Source of the DNA: Methanohalobium sp046546175
GTDB lineage: Archaea > Halobacteriota > Methanosarcinia > Methanosarcinales > Methanosarcinaceae
DNA length: 5,421 bases
Direction of reading: 5' to 3'
NCBI RefSeq assembly: GCF_046546175.1
Contig: NZ_JBKGYF010000103.1
Location: 1 to 5,421 of the forward strand
Below the pieces are notes generated by a model. That model saw only the letters and a list, made by a program, of their open reading frames with translations, ran no database searches and was not told where the DNA came from. Positions 1 through 5,385 of the stretch are shown here, piece by piece; within the stretch, counting starts at the first letter, position 1, and each line of letters opens with the position of its first letter. A program made the translations under genes and the position numbers.

Positions 1-55
1 TGACCGGTGAATACGGTGACATAACAGTATCCGATGAAGACCCGAGCCACTACTT
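1..55 (+). repeat. 55-bp exact direct repeat, copy 1
   Basis: These bases are identical to 322-376, a spacing of 321 bp or 107 codons, which is one protein repeat unit. The segment encodes the unit end around TGEYGDITVSDEDPSHY. The true left boundary is hidden because the window begins inside the repeat. Confidence 0.95.
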
Positions 56-836
56 CGGAATCAGTCCAACCATAGACATCGAGAAATCGACCAATGGAGA
101 AGACGCCGATGATCCAACCGGACCAGAAGTACCGGTCGGAGACGAAGTAGACTGGGTTTACAATGTGACCAACACCGGTAATGTGGACCTTAGCGATGTG
201 ACAGTTACCGATAACCAGACAGGAGAAGAGTTTGTTATCGGAGATCTTGCAAGCGGTGAATCTACAGAAGTCAGTGATAACGGTACTGCACAGGAGGGCC
301 AGTACGCAAACCTTGGTAACGTGACCGGTGAATACGGTGACATAACAGTATCCGATGAAGACCCGAGCCACTACTTAGGAGAGGTACCCTTTGAACCCAA
401 TCCTGGTATAGATATTGAAAAATCGACCAATGGAGAAGATGCAGATACACCAACAGGACCTGAAATAGAAGTTGGAGGCACAGTCACCTGGACTTATAAT
501 GTAACCAACACCGGTAACGTTCCATTGAACAATGTTCAGGTAAATGACAGTGTGTCAGGTGTGAATCCAGTATATCAGAGTGGAGACACCAATGATGATG
601 GGGTTCTTCAGTTGAATGAAACCTGGACATATGAAGCTATAGGCACAGCAGAAGAAGGACAATATGAAAACATCGGTAATGTCACAGGAGATTACGAAGA
701 AGAAATGGTTTCAGATGAAGATTTGAGCCATTATAAAGGTATACCCAAAGATGTACCTACAGCCAGTCCTATGATCACTGCAGGCTTGCTTGGTGCTGTA
801 CTTGTATTGTATCTGAAAAGAAATAGAAATCAATAA
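1..836 (+). CDS. Repeat-containing cell-surface protein with VPxxxP C-terminal sorting tail (5'-truncated)
   Basis: This is the 3' part of a larger gene. The frame (first full codon at 3) is open to the left edge, and an apparent GTG start at 165 is only an internal valine. The visible protein holds the end of one repeat unit and two further units of about 105-115 residues. Each unit opens with the pattern IDIEKSTNGEDAD, passes through YNVTNTGNV and GNVTG(E/D)Y, and closes with VSDED.SHY. This resembles the DUF11/DUF7507 beta-sandwich family of archaeal surface proteins. From 165 on there are eight N-x-S/T sequons, many acidic residues and no cysteine, as expected of a glycosylated extracellular protein. 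The C-terminus has VPTASP, then a hydrophobic helix, then KRNRNQ. I infer that it is exported and anchored in or processed at the cell envelope. Ligand and function are unknown. The signal peptide and upstream domains lie outside the window. Confidence 0.85.
   Translation, partial: TGEYGDITVSDEDPSHYFGISPTIDIEKSTNGEDADDPTGPEVPVGDEVDWVYNVTNTGNVDLSDVTVTDNQTGEEFVIGDLASGESTEVSDNGTAQEGQYANLGNVTGEYGDITVSDEDPSHYLGEVPFEPNPGIDIEKSTNGEDADTPTGPEIEVGGTVTWTYNVTNTGNVPLNNVQVNDSVSGVNPVYQSGDTNDDGVLQLNETWTYEAIGTAEEGQYENIGNVTGDYEEEMVSDEDLSHYKGIPKDVPTASPMITAGLLGAVLVLYLKRNRNQ
322..376 (+). repeat. 55-bp exact direct repeat, copy 2
   Basis: This is the second copy of the segment at 1-55. Identity breaks at base 377 (A here, C in copy 1). 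Shorter matches continue into the next unit, for example the AAATCGACCAATGGAGAAGA block near 84 and again near 420. The equivalent stretch in the last unit (about 676-735) has diverged strongly at DNA level while keeping the protein pattern. Confidence 0.95.
753..833 (+). other. VPxxxP-CTERM-like archaeosortase sorting signal
   Basis: Codons 753-770 read V-P-T-A-S-P. They are followed by a hydrophobic helix (about MITAGLLGAVLVLYL) and a basic end (KRNRNQ) at the extreme C-terminus. Motif, helix, then positive tail is the tripartite layout of exosortase/archaeosortase substrates. The letters match the VPxxxP class described in some methanogens, whose partner is a dedicated archaeosortase. The motif match is seen directly. 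Cleavage and lipid attachment are inferred, since the processing enzyme is not in this window. A plain C-terminal membrane anchor is the alternative. Confidence 0.6.
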
Positions 837-871
837 GATGGATAGTTCAATACTACCATCTTTTTCTTTTT
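835..871 (+). terminator. Hairpin plus T-tract terminator after the surface-protein gene
   Basis: The arms AAGATGG (835-841) and CCATCTT (856-862) pair perfectly. Inside them TAGT (843-846) pairs with ACTA (852-855), leaving one bulged A at 842 and a 5-base loop. The tracts TTTTT and TTTTTT follow at 861-872. The hairpin starts within the TAA stop codon. It fits termination of the rightward surface gene. Because fsr ends at 881 from the other side, the hairpin might also help stop leftward transcripts, though the T-tract favours the + direction. Confidence 0.7.
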
Positions 872-880
872 TAAATAGTT

Positions 881-2743
881 TTATTTTTTCATAATGTCTT
901 CGACATCGCTTAAAAATCTACCTTTGCCCACTTTTTCCATCACTGCAGACAACCTTTCTATTTGCGGTTTTTCAGCATACTTTTCATAAACTTTCATTAC
1001 ACTGTTGACAAAGTCCACAAGTTCATTCTCATCCATCAGACCTATATGAGTTGCTTCAACTAGTTCTCTTCCTGATTTACCACCAGCAAGAACCATGTAA
1101 CCTTCTTTTTTGATATCTCTTGCTTCATTAGGGCAGGCTTTTATACATTTGCCGCACCCTATACACACATTGTAATTGGTATAGGACGTATCCCCTCTTA
1201 TGCTTATAGCTTCAAGTTTACAGACATCTGAACATCGACCACATCCGTTGCAGTCCTCATTGACATCAGGGTATTTTACCCCATAGATTCCAATCTCATG
1301 GACTTGTGGTCTTACACATTTGTTTGGACAGCCACTAATGGCAATCTTGAATTTATAGGGTTCAGGTCTTTCTTTGAAATTTTCTTCCATCATTTCACAA
1401 AGCTGTGTAGTATTAATTAAACCACTTCCACAGTTTCCTTCACCCGGACAGGAAAGTGTGGCTCTGACCAGTGGTCCTTCAGAACCTGTTAATAGTCCTC
1501 TATCTTTAAGTTTCAAAGCGACTTCTTCGGTATCAAATCCGTTTATATCATGGATTTCAATACCACCTCTATTGGTCATTTTCAGTTTGGCATTGTACTC
1601 CTTTGCTACATCCAATATATAATCAATTTCATCGGTATCGTACCATCCGGAAGGTTTGGCTCTGATTCTTATGAAATAGGTATCGTCAGCCCTTCCTGAA
1701 ATACCACCATGGTCAGCAAGCCAGTAGAATGAAACAGGTTCGTTGTTTTCTTTTCTTCTTTCAATTTCTTTATTGAATCTTTCTGTTTTGATATTTTTTA
1801 ATTTATTAATTATTTCCATATCAACATCATTATGATTGAGTTCGACAGCGTTTTTGATTTCACCTCCTTTCTCAGTTCTTACTATAACTGTTGAATATCC
1901 TTCAAGACTGCCGACACTTCCAACAGAAACATCAGCCATATTTGCATCAAAATCCCGACAAACTCTACATCCAGGGGTTATTTCTATATCCTCAAGCGAA
2001 ACTATCAGCTCTCTGTCATGATTTTTCATATATACTCTAAGCGACCCCTTTTTAATATCAAACTTTTCAACATCTTCTATATTTATGTCATACTCTTGTA
2101 ATACGTCTTTCAAACTGTCATACTCAAATTTTTCAGTACAGAACAATCCAATCAGATACCGGATATCCGGCAACTTGACAGGTTTCCCACTTTTACCAAG
2201 TTCTTTACCATGTTTTGCAAGGTATTCAAAGTACTGTAGTTTTCTTAATCCGTTAATCTGGCAGGGCAGCCCTACAACAGCAACGTTTTCCAGCCCCATT
2301 TCACCAGCATCTCTTAAGGCATCTAAGGTGGAGATGGTGTACTTTGATTTTGCAGTATCCTTTAAACCTTTTTCATCTTTAACAACCATTGATACCGGTT
2401 TCCAGTACTCATCACCTACAACAATGGCACCATCGATTTTTTCATTATCAAGAAGGTATTTTAAAAATGAGGTTACAACTCCCCCATCCTGTCCTTTTAA
2501 AAATCCCTTGCTTGAATAATATTCATCTTTAAAATCTTCTCTGATACTTATCTGATATTTGCCTGATGAAACACGGGGACAGACTTCAAAACACATTCCG
2601 TTGCCTTTTCTCAGACAATCATCATTTAATAAAGGTCCATTCTCAAAATCTATCAGGTCATTGGGACAAACCACTGCACATGTACCGCATCTGGCACACA
2701 TTCCATTATCTACAATTGTATTTTTTAATTTCCATTCATACAT
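881..2743 (-). CDS. fsr: Coenzyme F420-dependent siroheme sulfite/nitrite reductase (Fsr)
   Basis: The protein has 620 residues, full length for this family. The N-terminal half (about 1-335) is an FrhB/FpoF-type F420H2 oxidase that should carry FAD and Fe-S clusters. It has C16-x2-C19-x2-C22-x3-C26-P, then C43, C51 and C55-P, the segment GQDGGVVTSFL (84-94), GLPCQINGLRKL (158-169), and C259-x2-C262. The C-terminal half (about 336-620) is a siroheme reductase. It has FIRIRAKPSG (357-366) and TNRGGIEIH (390-398) with candidate anion-binding arginines, KFK (464-466), and the siroheme-[4Fe-4S] ligands C432-x5-C438 and C472-x3-C476. A ferredoxin insert follows with C498, C501, C504, C508 and C527, C530, C533, C537. 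The known family reaction is reduction of sulfite to sulfide by three F420H2, which detoxifies sulfite for methyl-coenzyme M reductase. Group II members from ANME reduce nitrite instead, and I cannot assign the group from sequence alone. The ATG at 2743 has a good ribosome site and leader, and no key ligand is missing. The enzyme is predicted to be cytoplasmic. Confidence 0.93.
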   Translation of the reverse strand: MYEWKLKNTIVDNGMCARCGTCAVVCPNDLIDFENGPLLNDDCLRKGNGMCFEVCPRVSSGKYQISIREDFKDEYYSSKGFLKGQDGGVVTSFLKYLLDNEKIDGAIVVGDEYWKPVSMVVKDEKGLKDTAKSKYTISTLDALRDAGEMGLENVAVVGLPCQINGLRKLQYFEYLAKHGKELGKSGKPVKLPDIRYLIGLFCTEKFEYDSLKDVLQEYDINIEDVEKFDIKKGSLRVYMKNHDRELIVSLEDIEITPGCRVCRDFDANMADVSVGSVGSLEGYSTVIVRTEKGGEIKNAVELNHNDVDMEIINKLKNIKTERFNKEIERRKENNEPVSFYWLADHGGISGRADDTYFIRIRAKPSGWYDTDEIDYILDVAKEYNAKLKMTNRGGIEIHDINGFDTEEVALKLKDRGLLTGSEGPLVRATLSCPGEGNCGSGLINTTQLCEMMEENFKERPEPYKFKIAISGCPNKCVRPQVHEIGIYGVKYPDVNEDCNGCGRCSDVCKLEAISIRGDTSYTNYNVCIGCGKCIKACPNEARDIKKEGYMVLAGGKSGRELVEATHIGLMDENELVDFVNSVMKVYEKYAEKPQIERLSAVMEKVGKGRFLSDVEDIMKK

Positions 2744-2748
2744 GAAAT

Positions 2749-2754
2749 CTCCCC
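2749..2754 (-). promoter_or_regulatory. Ribosome binding site of fsr
   Basis: Read on the minus strand, GGGGAG lies 5 bases before the ATG at 2743-2741. This purine-rich Shine-Dalgarno match supports the chosen start, which also gives the family's usual N-terminus (MYEWKL followed closely by the first cysteine cluster). Confidence 0.65.
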
Positions 2755-2790
2755 GTTATTTGGTTATTTTATCCGCAAATGCAAAAAAAG

Positions 2791-2800
2791 ACTTATAAAT
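2791..2800 (-). promoter_or_regulatory. TATA box of the fsr promoter
   Basis: On the minus strand this reads ATTTATAAGT, a good archaeal TATA box, preceded by A-rich bases that could serve as BRE. Transcription would start about 25 bases downstream, near 2770. That gives a leader of roughly 25 nt that just includes the ribosome site at 2749-2754. The position of the start site is inferred from spacing. Confidence 0.6.
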
Positions 2801-2813
2801 TCTGTTTGGTTCA

Positions 2814-2829
2814 TGTTAACCCTGTTAAC
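2814..2829. promoter_or_regulatory. Tandem GTTAAC palindromes upstream of the fsr TATA box (operator candidate)
   Basis: TGTTAAC occurs at 2814-2820 and again at 2823-2829, a 9-bp period. Each GTTAAC is itself a palindrome, so the pair is both a direct and an inverted repeat. A related TTGTTAAT lies at 2849-2856. The pair sits 14-29 bp upstream of the fsr TATA box, a usual position for an archaeal activator site, and far from the deoA promoter. The motif is short and also occurs by chance inside coding DNA (near 4279 and 4772), so its role is a hypothesis. Confidence 0.35.
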
Positions 2830-2942
2830 TTTCTGGGTGCTGATAGTATTGTTAATATATAATTGAATAATCCTGTTGATTTTTAAACTGATAAAGAGAA
2901 AAAATAAAAGGTACTTACAACATAATGATGCTTTGAAAATCC

Positions 2943-2955
2943 GAATAAATATAAA
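2943..2955 (+). promoter_or_regulatory. Likely TATA/BRE of the deoA-trm56 promoter
   Basis: The stretch GAATAAATATAAA is a typical archaeal BRE plus TATA arrangement. Transcription from it would start near 2976 and leave a leader of about 55 nt before the ATG at 3032. The nearby TATATATTA (2971-2979) is a weaker alternative that would start near 3000. Confidence 0.45.
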
Positions 2956-3020
2956 CAGATATCTTCATCCTATATATTAGAAATCATCAAATATAATTTT
3001 ATCAAACTAATCATTTAATC

Positions 3021-3025
3021 AGGGA
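3021..3025 (+). promoter_or_regulatory. Ribosome binding site of deoA
   Basis: AGGGA lies 6 bases before the ATG at 3032 and supports that start. Confidence 0.5.
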
Positions 3026-3031
3026 ATAACA

Positions 3032-4552
3032 ATGCAATTAAAAGTACAGCCACTTAATATTAAAGTCGGAAAATACAAAGTAGTTCTTAATTCGGTTGAT
3101 GCAAAGGAACTCGGTGTTAATGAAGGAGACAGAGTACGAGTCAGGGACCATGAAAGCCTTACAGCAATCGTGGATTTTACAGAAGATATGATATCTCCCG
3201 GTATGGTAGGGTTATATCATGAAGTACAGGAAAAATTACAGAGAGAATGGACTGAAACTGTGGATGTTACACCTGCTTCAATTCCAAAATCAGCACAGGT
3301 AATTAAAAAGGTGATGAACAAAGACAAATTAACCAAAGATGAGATTTATTCACTTGTAGAGGGTATTGTGGATGAAAGTCTCAGTGATATTGAATTATCT
3401 GCGTTCATGACCGCATCCTACATTAATGATATGAGTGATGATGAGACAGAATGGCTTACAAGAGCCATGATTGATACAGGTGATAAAATAGAATTCGATA
3501 CTCATCCTATCATGGATAAACATTCTATAGGTGGGGTGCCGGGTAATAAAATATCTCTTCTTGTGGTTCCTATTGTTGCAGCAAACGGATTGTTGATTCC
3601 CAAAACAAGTTCAAGAGCCATTACAGGGGCAGGTGGAACATCTGATTTGATGGAAGTTCTGGCTCCTGTCGAATTCACTGCATCAGAAGTCAAATCAATG
3701 ACCGAAAAAGTAGGAGGAGTCCTGGCCTGGGGTGGAGCTACAAATATCGCACCTGCGGATGATAAGCTTATAAGAATCGAATATCCGCTTTCAATTGACC
3801 CCCACTGTCAACTTCTTGCATCTATAATGGCTAAAAAGGGTTCTGTAGGTGCAGATCAGGTTGTAATCGATATACCCACAGGTGAGGGAACCAAAATAAA
3901 AAACATTCAGGAAGGTCGCAAACTCGCACGTGATCTGATAAATCTTGGAGAACGTCTGGGTATGAATGTAGAATGTGCACTGACCTATGGTTCATCCCCT
4001 GTTGGTCGAACAGTTGGTCCAGCACTTGAAGCCAAGGAAGCACTCAAGGTACTGGAATCTATGGAAGGACCAAACAGTCTGATTGAAAAGAGTACATCAA
4101 TTGCAGGCATGCTTCTTGAGATGGGGGGCGTAGCCGCCAAAGGACAGGGTAGGAAAGTTGCAGAAGAAACACTTAAAAATGGAAATGCATTATCCAAATT
4201 GAAAGAAATTATTGCAATACAAGGTGGAGATTCCAATGTAACATCAGAAGATGTACATGTAGGTGAATATACCTATAAGTTAACAGCGCCTACAGACGGA
4301 TACCTTATAGAATTCAATAATAAACGTCTGATAGAAATTGCAAGACTTGCAGGGGCACCGAATGATAAGGGAGCAGGTGTCCAGATTCATAAAAAACGGG
4401 GAGAATCGGTAAAGAAAGATCAGTATGTACTGACAATCCATGCGGAAAAAGAATATAAACTTAAAAATGCGATTAAAAGTGCTCAAATGAAATCTCCAAT
4501 TATGATAGAAGGTATGCTTCTGGAAAGGGTACCCAGTTATAAAGAATTATGA
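3032..4552 (+). CDS. deoA: AMP phosphorylase (archaeal thymidine-phosphorylase-like family)
   Basis: The product has 506 residues, the usual length for archaeal AMP phosphorylase and longer than bacterial thymidine phosphorylase. The extra N-terminal domain (about residues 1-84) is a hallmark of the archaeal enzymes and is known there to aid oligomer assembly. Next come the helical and phosphate-binding parts, with KHSIGGVPGNK (163-173) and the family signature SSRAITGAGGTSDLMEVL (193-210). The C-terminal domain begins around 400. The known reaction is nucleoside 5'-monophosphate plus phosphate giving free base plus ribose-1,5-bisphosphate. An isomerase and type III RuBisCO then convert this to 3-phosphoglycerate, but neither gene is in this window. 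The enzyme is cytoplasmic. It is the first gene of a probable operon with trm56 and is divergent from fsr. The sequence looks intact. Thymidine or pyrimidine-nucleoside phosphorylase is an unlikely alternative given the N-terminal domain. Confidence 0.93.
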   Translation: MQLKVQPLNIKVGKYKVVLNSVDAKELGVNEGDRVRVRDHESLTAIVDFTEDMISPGMVGLYHEVQEKLQREWTETVDVTPASIPKSAQVIKKVMNKDKLTKDEIYSLVEGIVDESLSDIELSAFMTASYINDMSDDETEWLTRAMIDTGDKIEFDTHPIMDKHSIGGVPGNKISLLVVPIVAANGLLIPKTSSRAITGAGGTSDLMEVLAPVEFTASEVKSMTEKVGGVLAWGGATNIAPADDKLIRIEYPLSIDPHCQLLASIMAKKGSVGADQVVIDIPTGEGTKIKNIQEGRKLARDLINLGERLGMNVECALTYGSSPVGRTVGPALEAKEALKVLESMEGPNSLIEKSTSIAGMLLEMGGVAAKGQGRKVAEETLKNGNALSKLKEIIAIQGGDSNVTSEDVHVGEYTYKLTAPTDGYLIEFNNKRLIEIARLAGAPNDKGAGVQIHKKRGESVKKDQYVLTIHAEKEYKLKNAIKSAQMKSPIMIEGMLLERVPSYKEL

Positions 4553-4558
4553 ATTGCA

Positions 4559-4563
4559 GTGAT
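4559..4563 (+). promoter_or_regulatory. Ribosome binding site that fixes the trm56 start
   Basis: GTGAT can pair with the end of archaeal 16S rRNA (..AUCAC). It lies 9 bases before the ATG at 4573 but only 3 bases before an in-frame TTG at 4567. The ATG is therefore preferred. Confidence 0.5.
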
Positions 4564-4572
4564 TGATTGTCT

Positions 4573-5130
4573 ATGACAGGAAAACAGATAGTTGTACTCC
4601 GTCTGGGTCATCGTCCTGAAAGGGATAAAAGGATTACCACCCATGTAGGATTAACCTCTAGAGCATTCGGAGCAGAAGGTTTGCTGCTTGCATCTGATGA
4701 CGAAGGAATTGCGGACAGTATCGAGGCAGTAGCCAAAAGATGGGGAGGGGATTTTTACGTGAAGAATAATGTTAACTGGAAAAGAGAAATCAAATCCTGG
4801 AAGGATAATGGGGGGAAAGTATGTCATCTGTCCATGTATGGTGTCAATCTTTCAGATGTTGAAAGCGATATAAAAACATGGGATAAACTTATGATTGTGG
4901 TAGGCGCTGAAAAGGTCCCGCCCGAGATTTACAACCTGGCGGATTTGAATGTAGCAGTAGGCAACCAACCTCATTCAGAAGTTGCATCCATTGCAGTAAC
5001 ATTGGACAGGATTTCTGATATTGACACTTTAAAACAGGAATTTAAGGGTGCAGAATTGTCAATTGTGCCAACATCGAAAGGAAAAAAAGTCATCGATAAT
5101 AAAAAACTAGGGAATATGGATATTGATTAA
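4573..5130 (+). CDS. trm56: tRNA (cytidine(56)-2'-O)-methyltransferase (SPOUT family)
   Basis: The 185-residue protein matches archaeal Trm56, which uses S-adenosylmethionine to methylate the 2'-hydroxyl of C56 in the tRNA T-loop. The N-terminus has the family hallmark VLRLGHRPERDKRITTH (8-24), followed by GLTSRAFGAEG. The C-terminal half has the SPOUT knot elements GAEKVP (111-116) and LNVAVGNQPHSEVASIAV (125-142), the expected SAM-binding trefoil region. Length is close to the family norm. The ATG at 4573 is chosen over the TTG at 4567 because of the ribosome-site spacing and because family members start just before the first strand. It begins 20 bases after the deoA stop, so co-transcription is likely. 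Modification of this position is thought to stabilise the tRNA elbow. Confidence 0.93.
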   Translation: MTGKQIVVLRLGHRPERDKRITTHVGLTSRAFGAEGLLLASDDEGIADSIEAVAKRWGGDFYVKNNVNWKREIKSWKDNGGKVCHLSMYGVNLSDVESDIKTWDKLMIVVGAEKVPPEIYNLADLNVAVGNQPHSEVASIAVTLDRISDIDTLKQEFKGAELSIVPTSKGKKVIDNKKLGNMDID

Positions 5131-5182
5131 TCTGTATGATTTTTAACTCTGAAGCTGGAAATCTCCCTGAAAAAGCTGGTAG

Positions 5183-5338
5183 ATGAGAGCGTCTAATGAA
5201 TATATTTGTTATTATAAAATCAACAACGGTCAAAAACTTATAAATATTTTCATGTTAAATAGTAAATCATGTATCAGACTTTATAAATGTAAAGAAAACC
5301 CCGATGTCTTTACAGCCTGTCTGACAATAATTAGTTAA
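5183..5338 (+). CDS. Doubtful 51-codon ORF
   Basis: An ATG at 5183, directly after an in-frame TAG, opens a 51-codon frame ending in TAA at 5336-5338. The predicted peptide begins MRASNEYICYYK and has four cysteines (9, 30, 35, 46), with no family resemblance I recognise. There is no good ribosome site; the bases before it are AGCTGGTAG. The frame runs through a TATA-like box and the hairpin at 5274-5324, which argues against coding. A frame of this length can arise by chance in AT-rich DNA. Confidence 0.12.
   Translation: MRASNEYICYYKINNGQKLINIFMLNSKSCIRLYKCKENPDVFTACLTIIS
5236..5245 (+). promoter_or_regulatory. TATA-like box upstream of a structured segment
   Basis: ACTTATAAAT sits in an otherwise gene-free stretch. 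If used rightward, transcription would start about 25 bases on, near 5268-5272, exactly where the nested hairpin begins. The core TTATAA is symmetric, so a leftward, trm56-antisense promoter is also possible. Confidence 0.35.
5274..5324 (+). promoter_or_regulatory. Nested hairpin, possible structured 5' leader or small RNA
   Basis: An inner stem of 8 bp pairs TGTAAAGA (5288-5295) with TCTTTACA (5307-5314) around an 11-base loop that contains CCCC. An outer stem of 6 bp pairs TCAGAC (5274-5279) with GTCTGA (5319-5324). The internal loop between them is 8 and 4 bases. All pairs are Watson-Crick. The element matches no riboswitch or RNA family that I recognise. It could instead be a DNA binding site for a dimeric regulator. 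Confidence 0.35.
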
Positions 5339-5385
5339 ACAATAATACGTACCATATTATTTTGCAGAATTTTTTGTTATTCTAC

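Noticed and set aside
165..836. A separate 223-residue gene starting with GTG at 165
   Set aside because: The same frame is open to position 3 and encodes the preceding repeat unit. The GTG is an internal valine in the recurring pattern YNVTNTGN, so the gene is truncated by the window edge.
1374..2798. Several plus-strand open frames of about 60-144 codons opposite fsr
   Set aside because: They are antisense shadows of a complete, motif-rich gene, lack ribosome sites, and give no recognisable protein pattern.
2744..3031. A small gene in the divergent intergenic region
   Set aside because: The stretch is AT-rich, and I saw no frame with both a start and a ribosome site; promoter elements account for the main features there.
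3502..4486. Minus-strand open frames opposite deoA
   Set aside because: They lie wholly inside the conserved AMP phosphorylase gene and have no family resemblance or start signals.
4567..4572. TTG at 4567 as the trm56 start
   Set aside because: It lies only 3 bases after the GTGAT ribosome site, whereas the ATG at 4573 has normal spacing and gives the family's usual N-terminus.
5131..5205. A C/D-box guide RNA just after trm56 (ATGAT, CTGA and ATGA-like boxes)
   Set aside because: The boxes do not match the C and D consensus in order, and the box spacing is too short for guide sequences.
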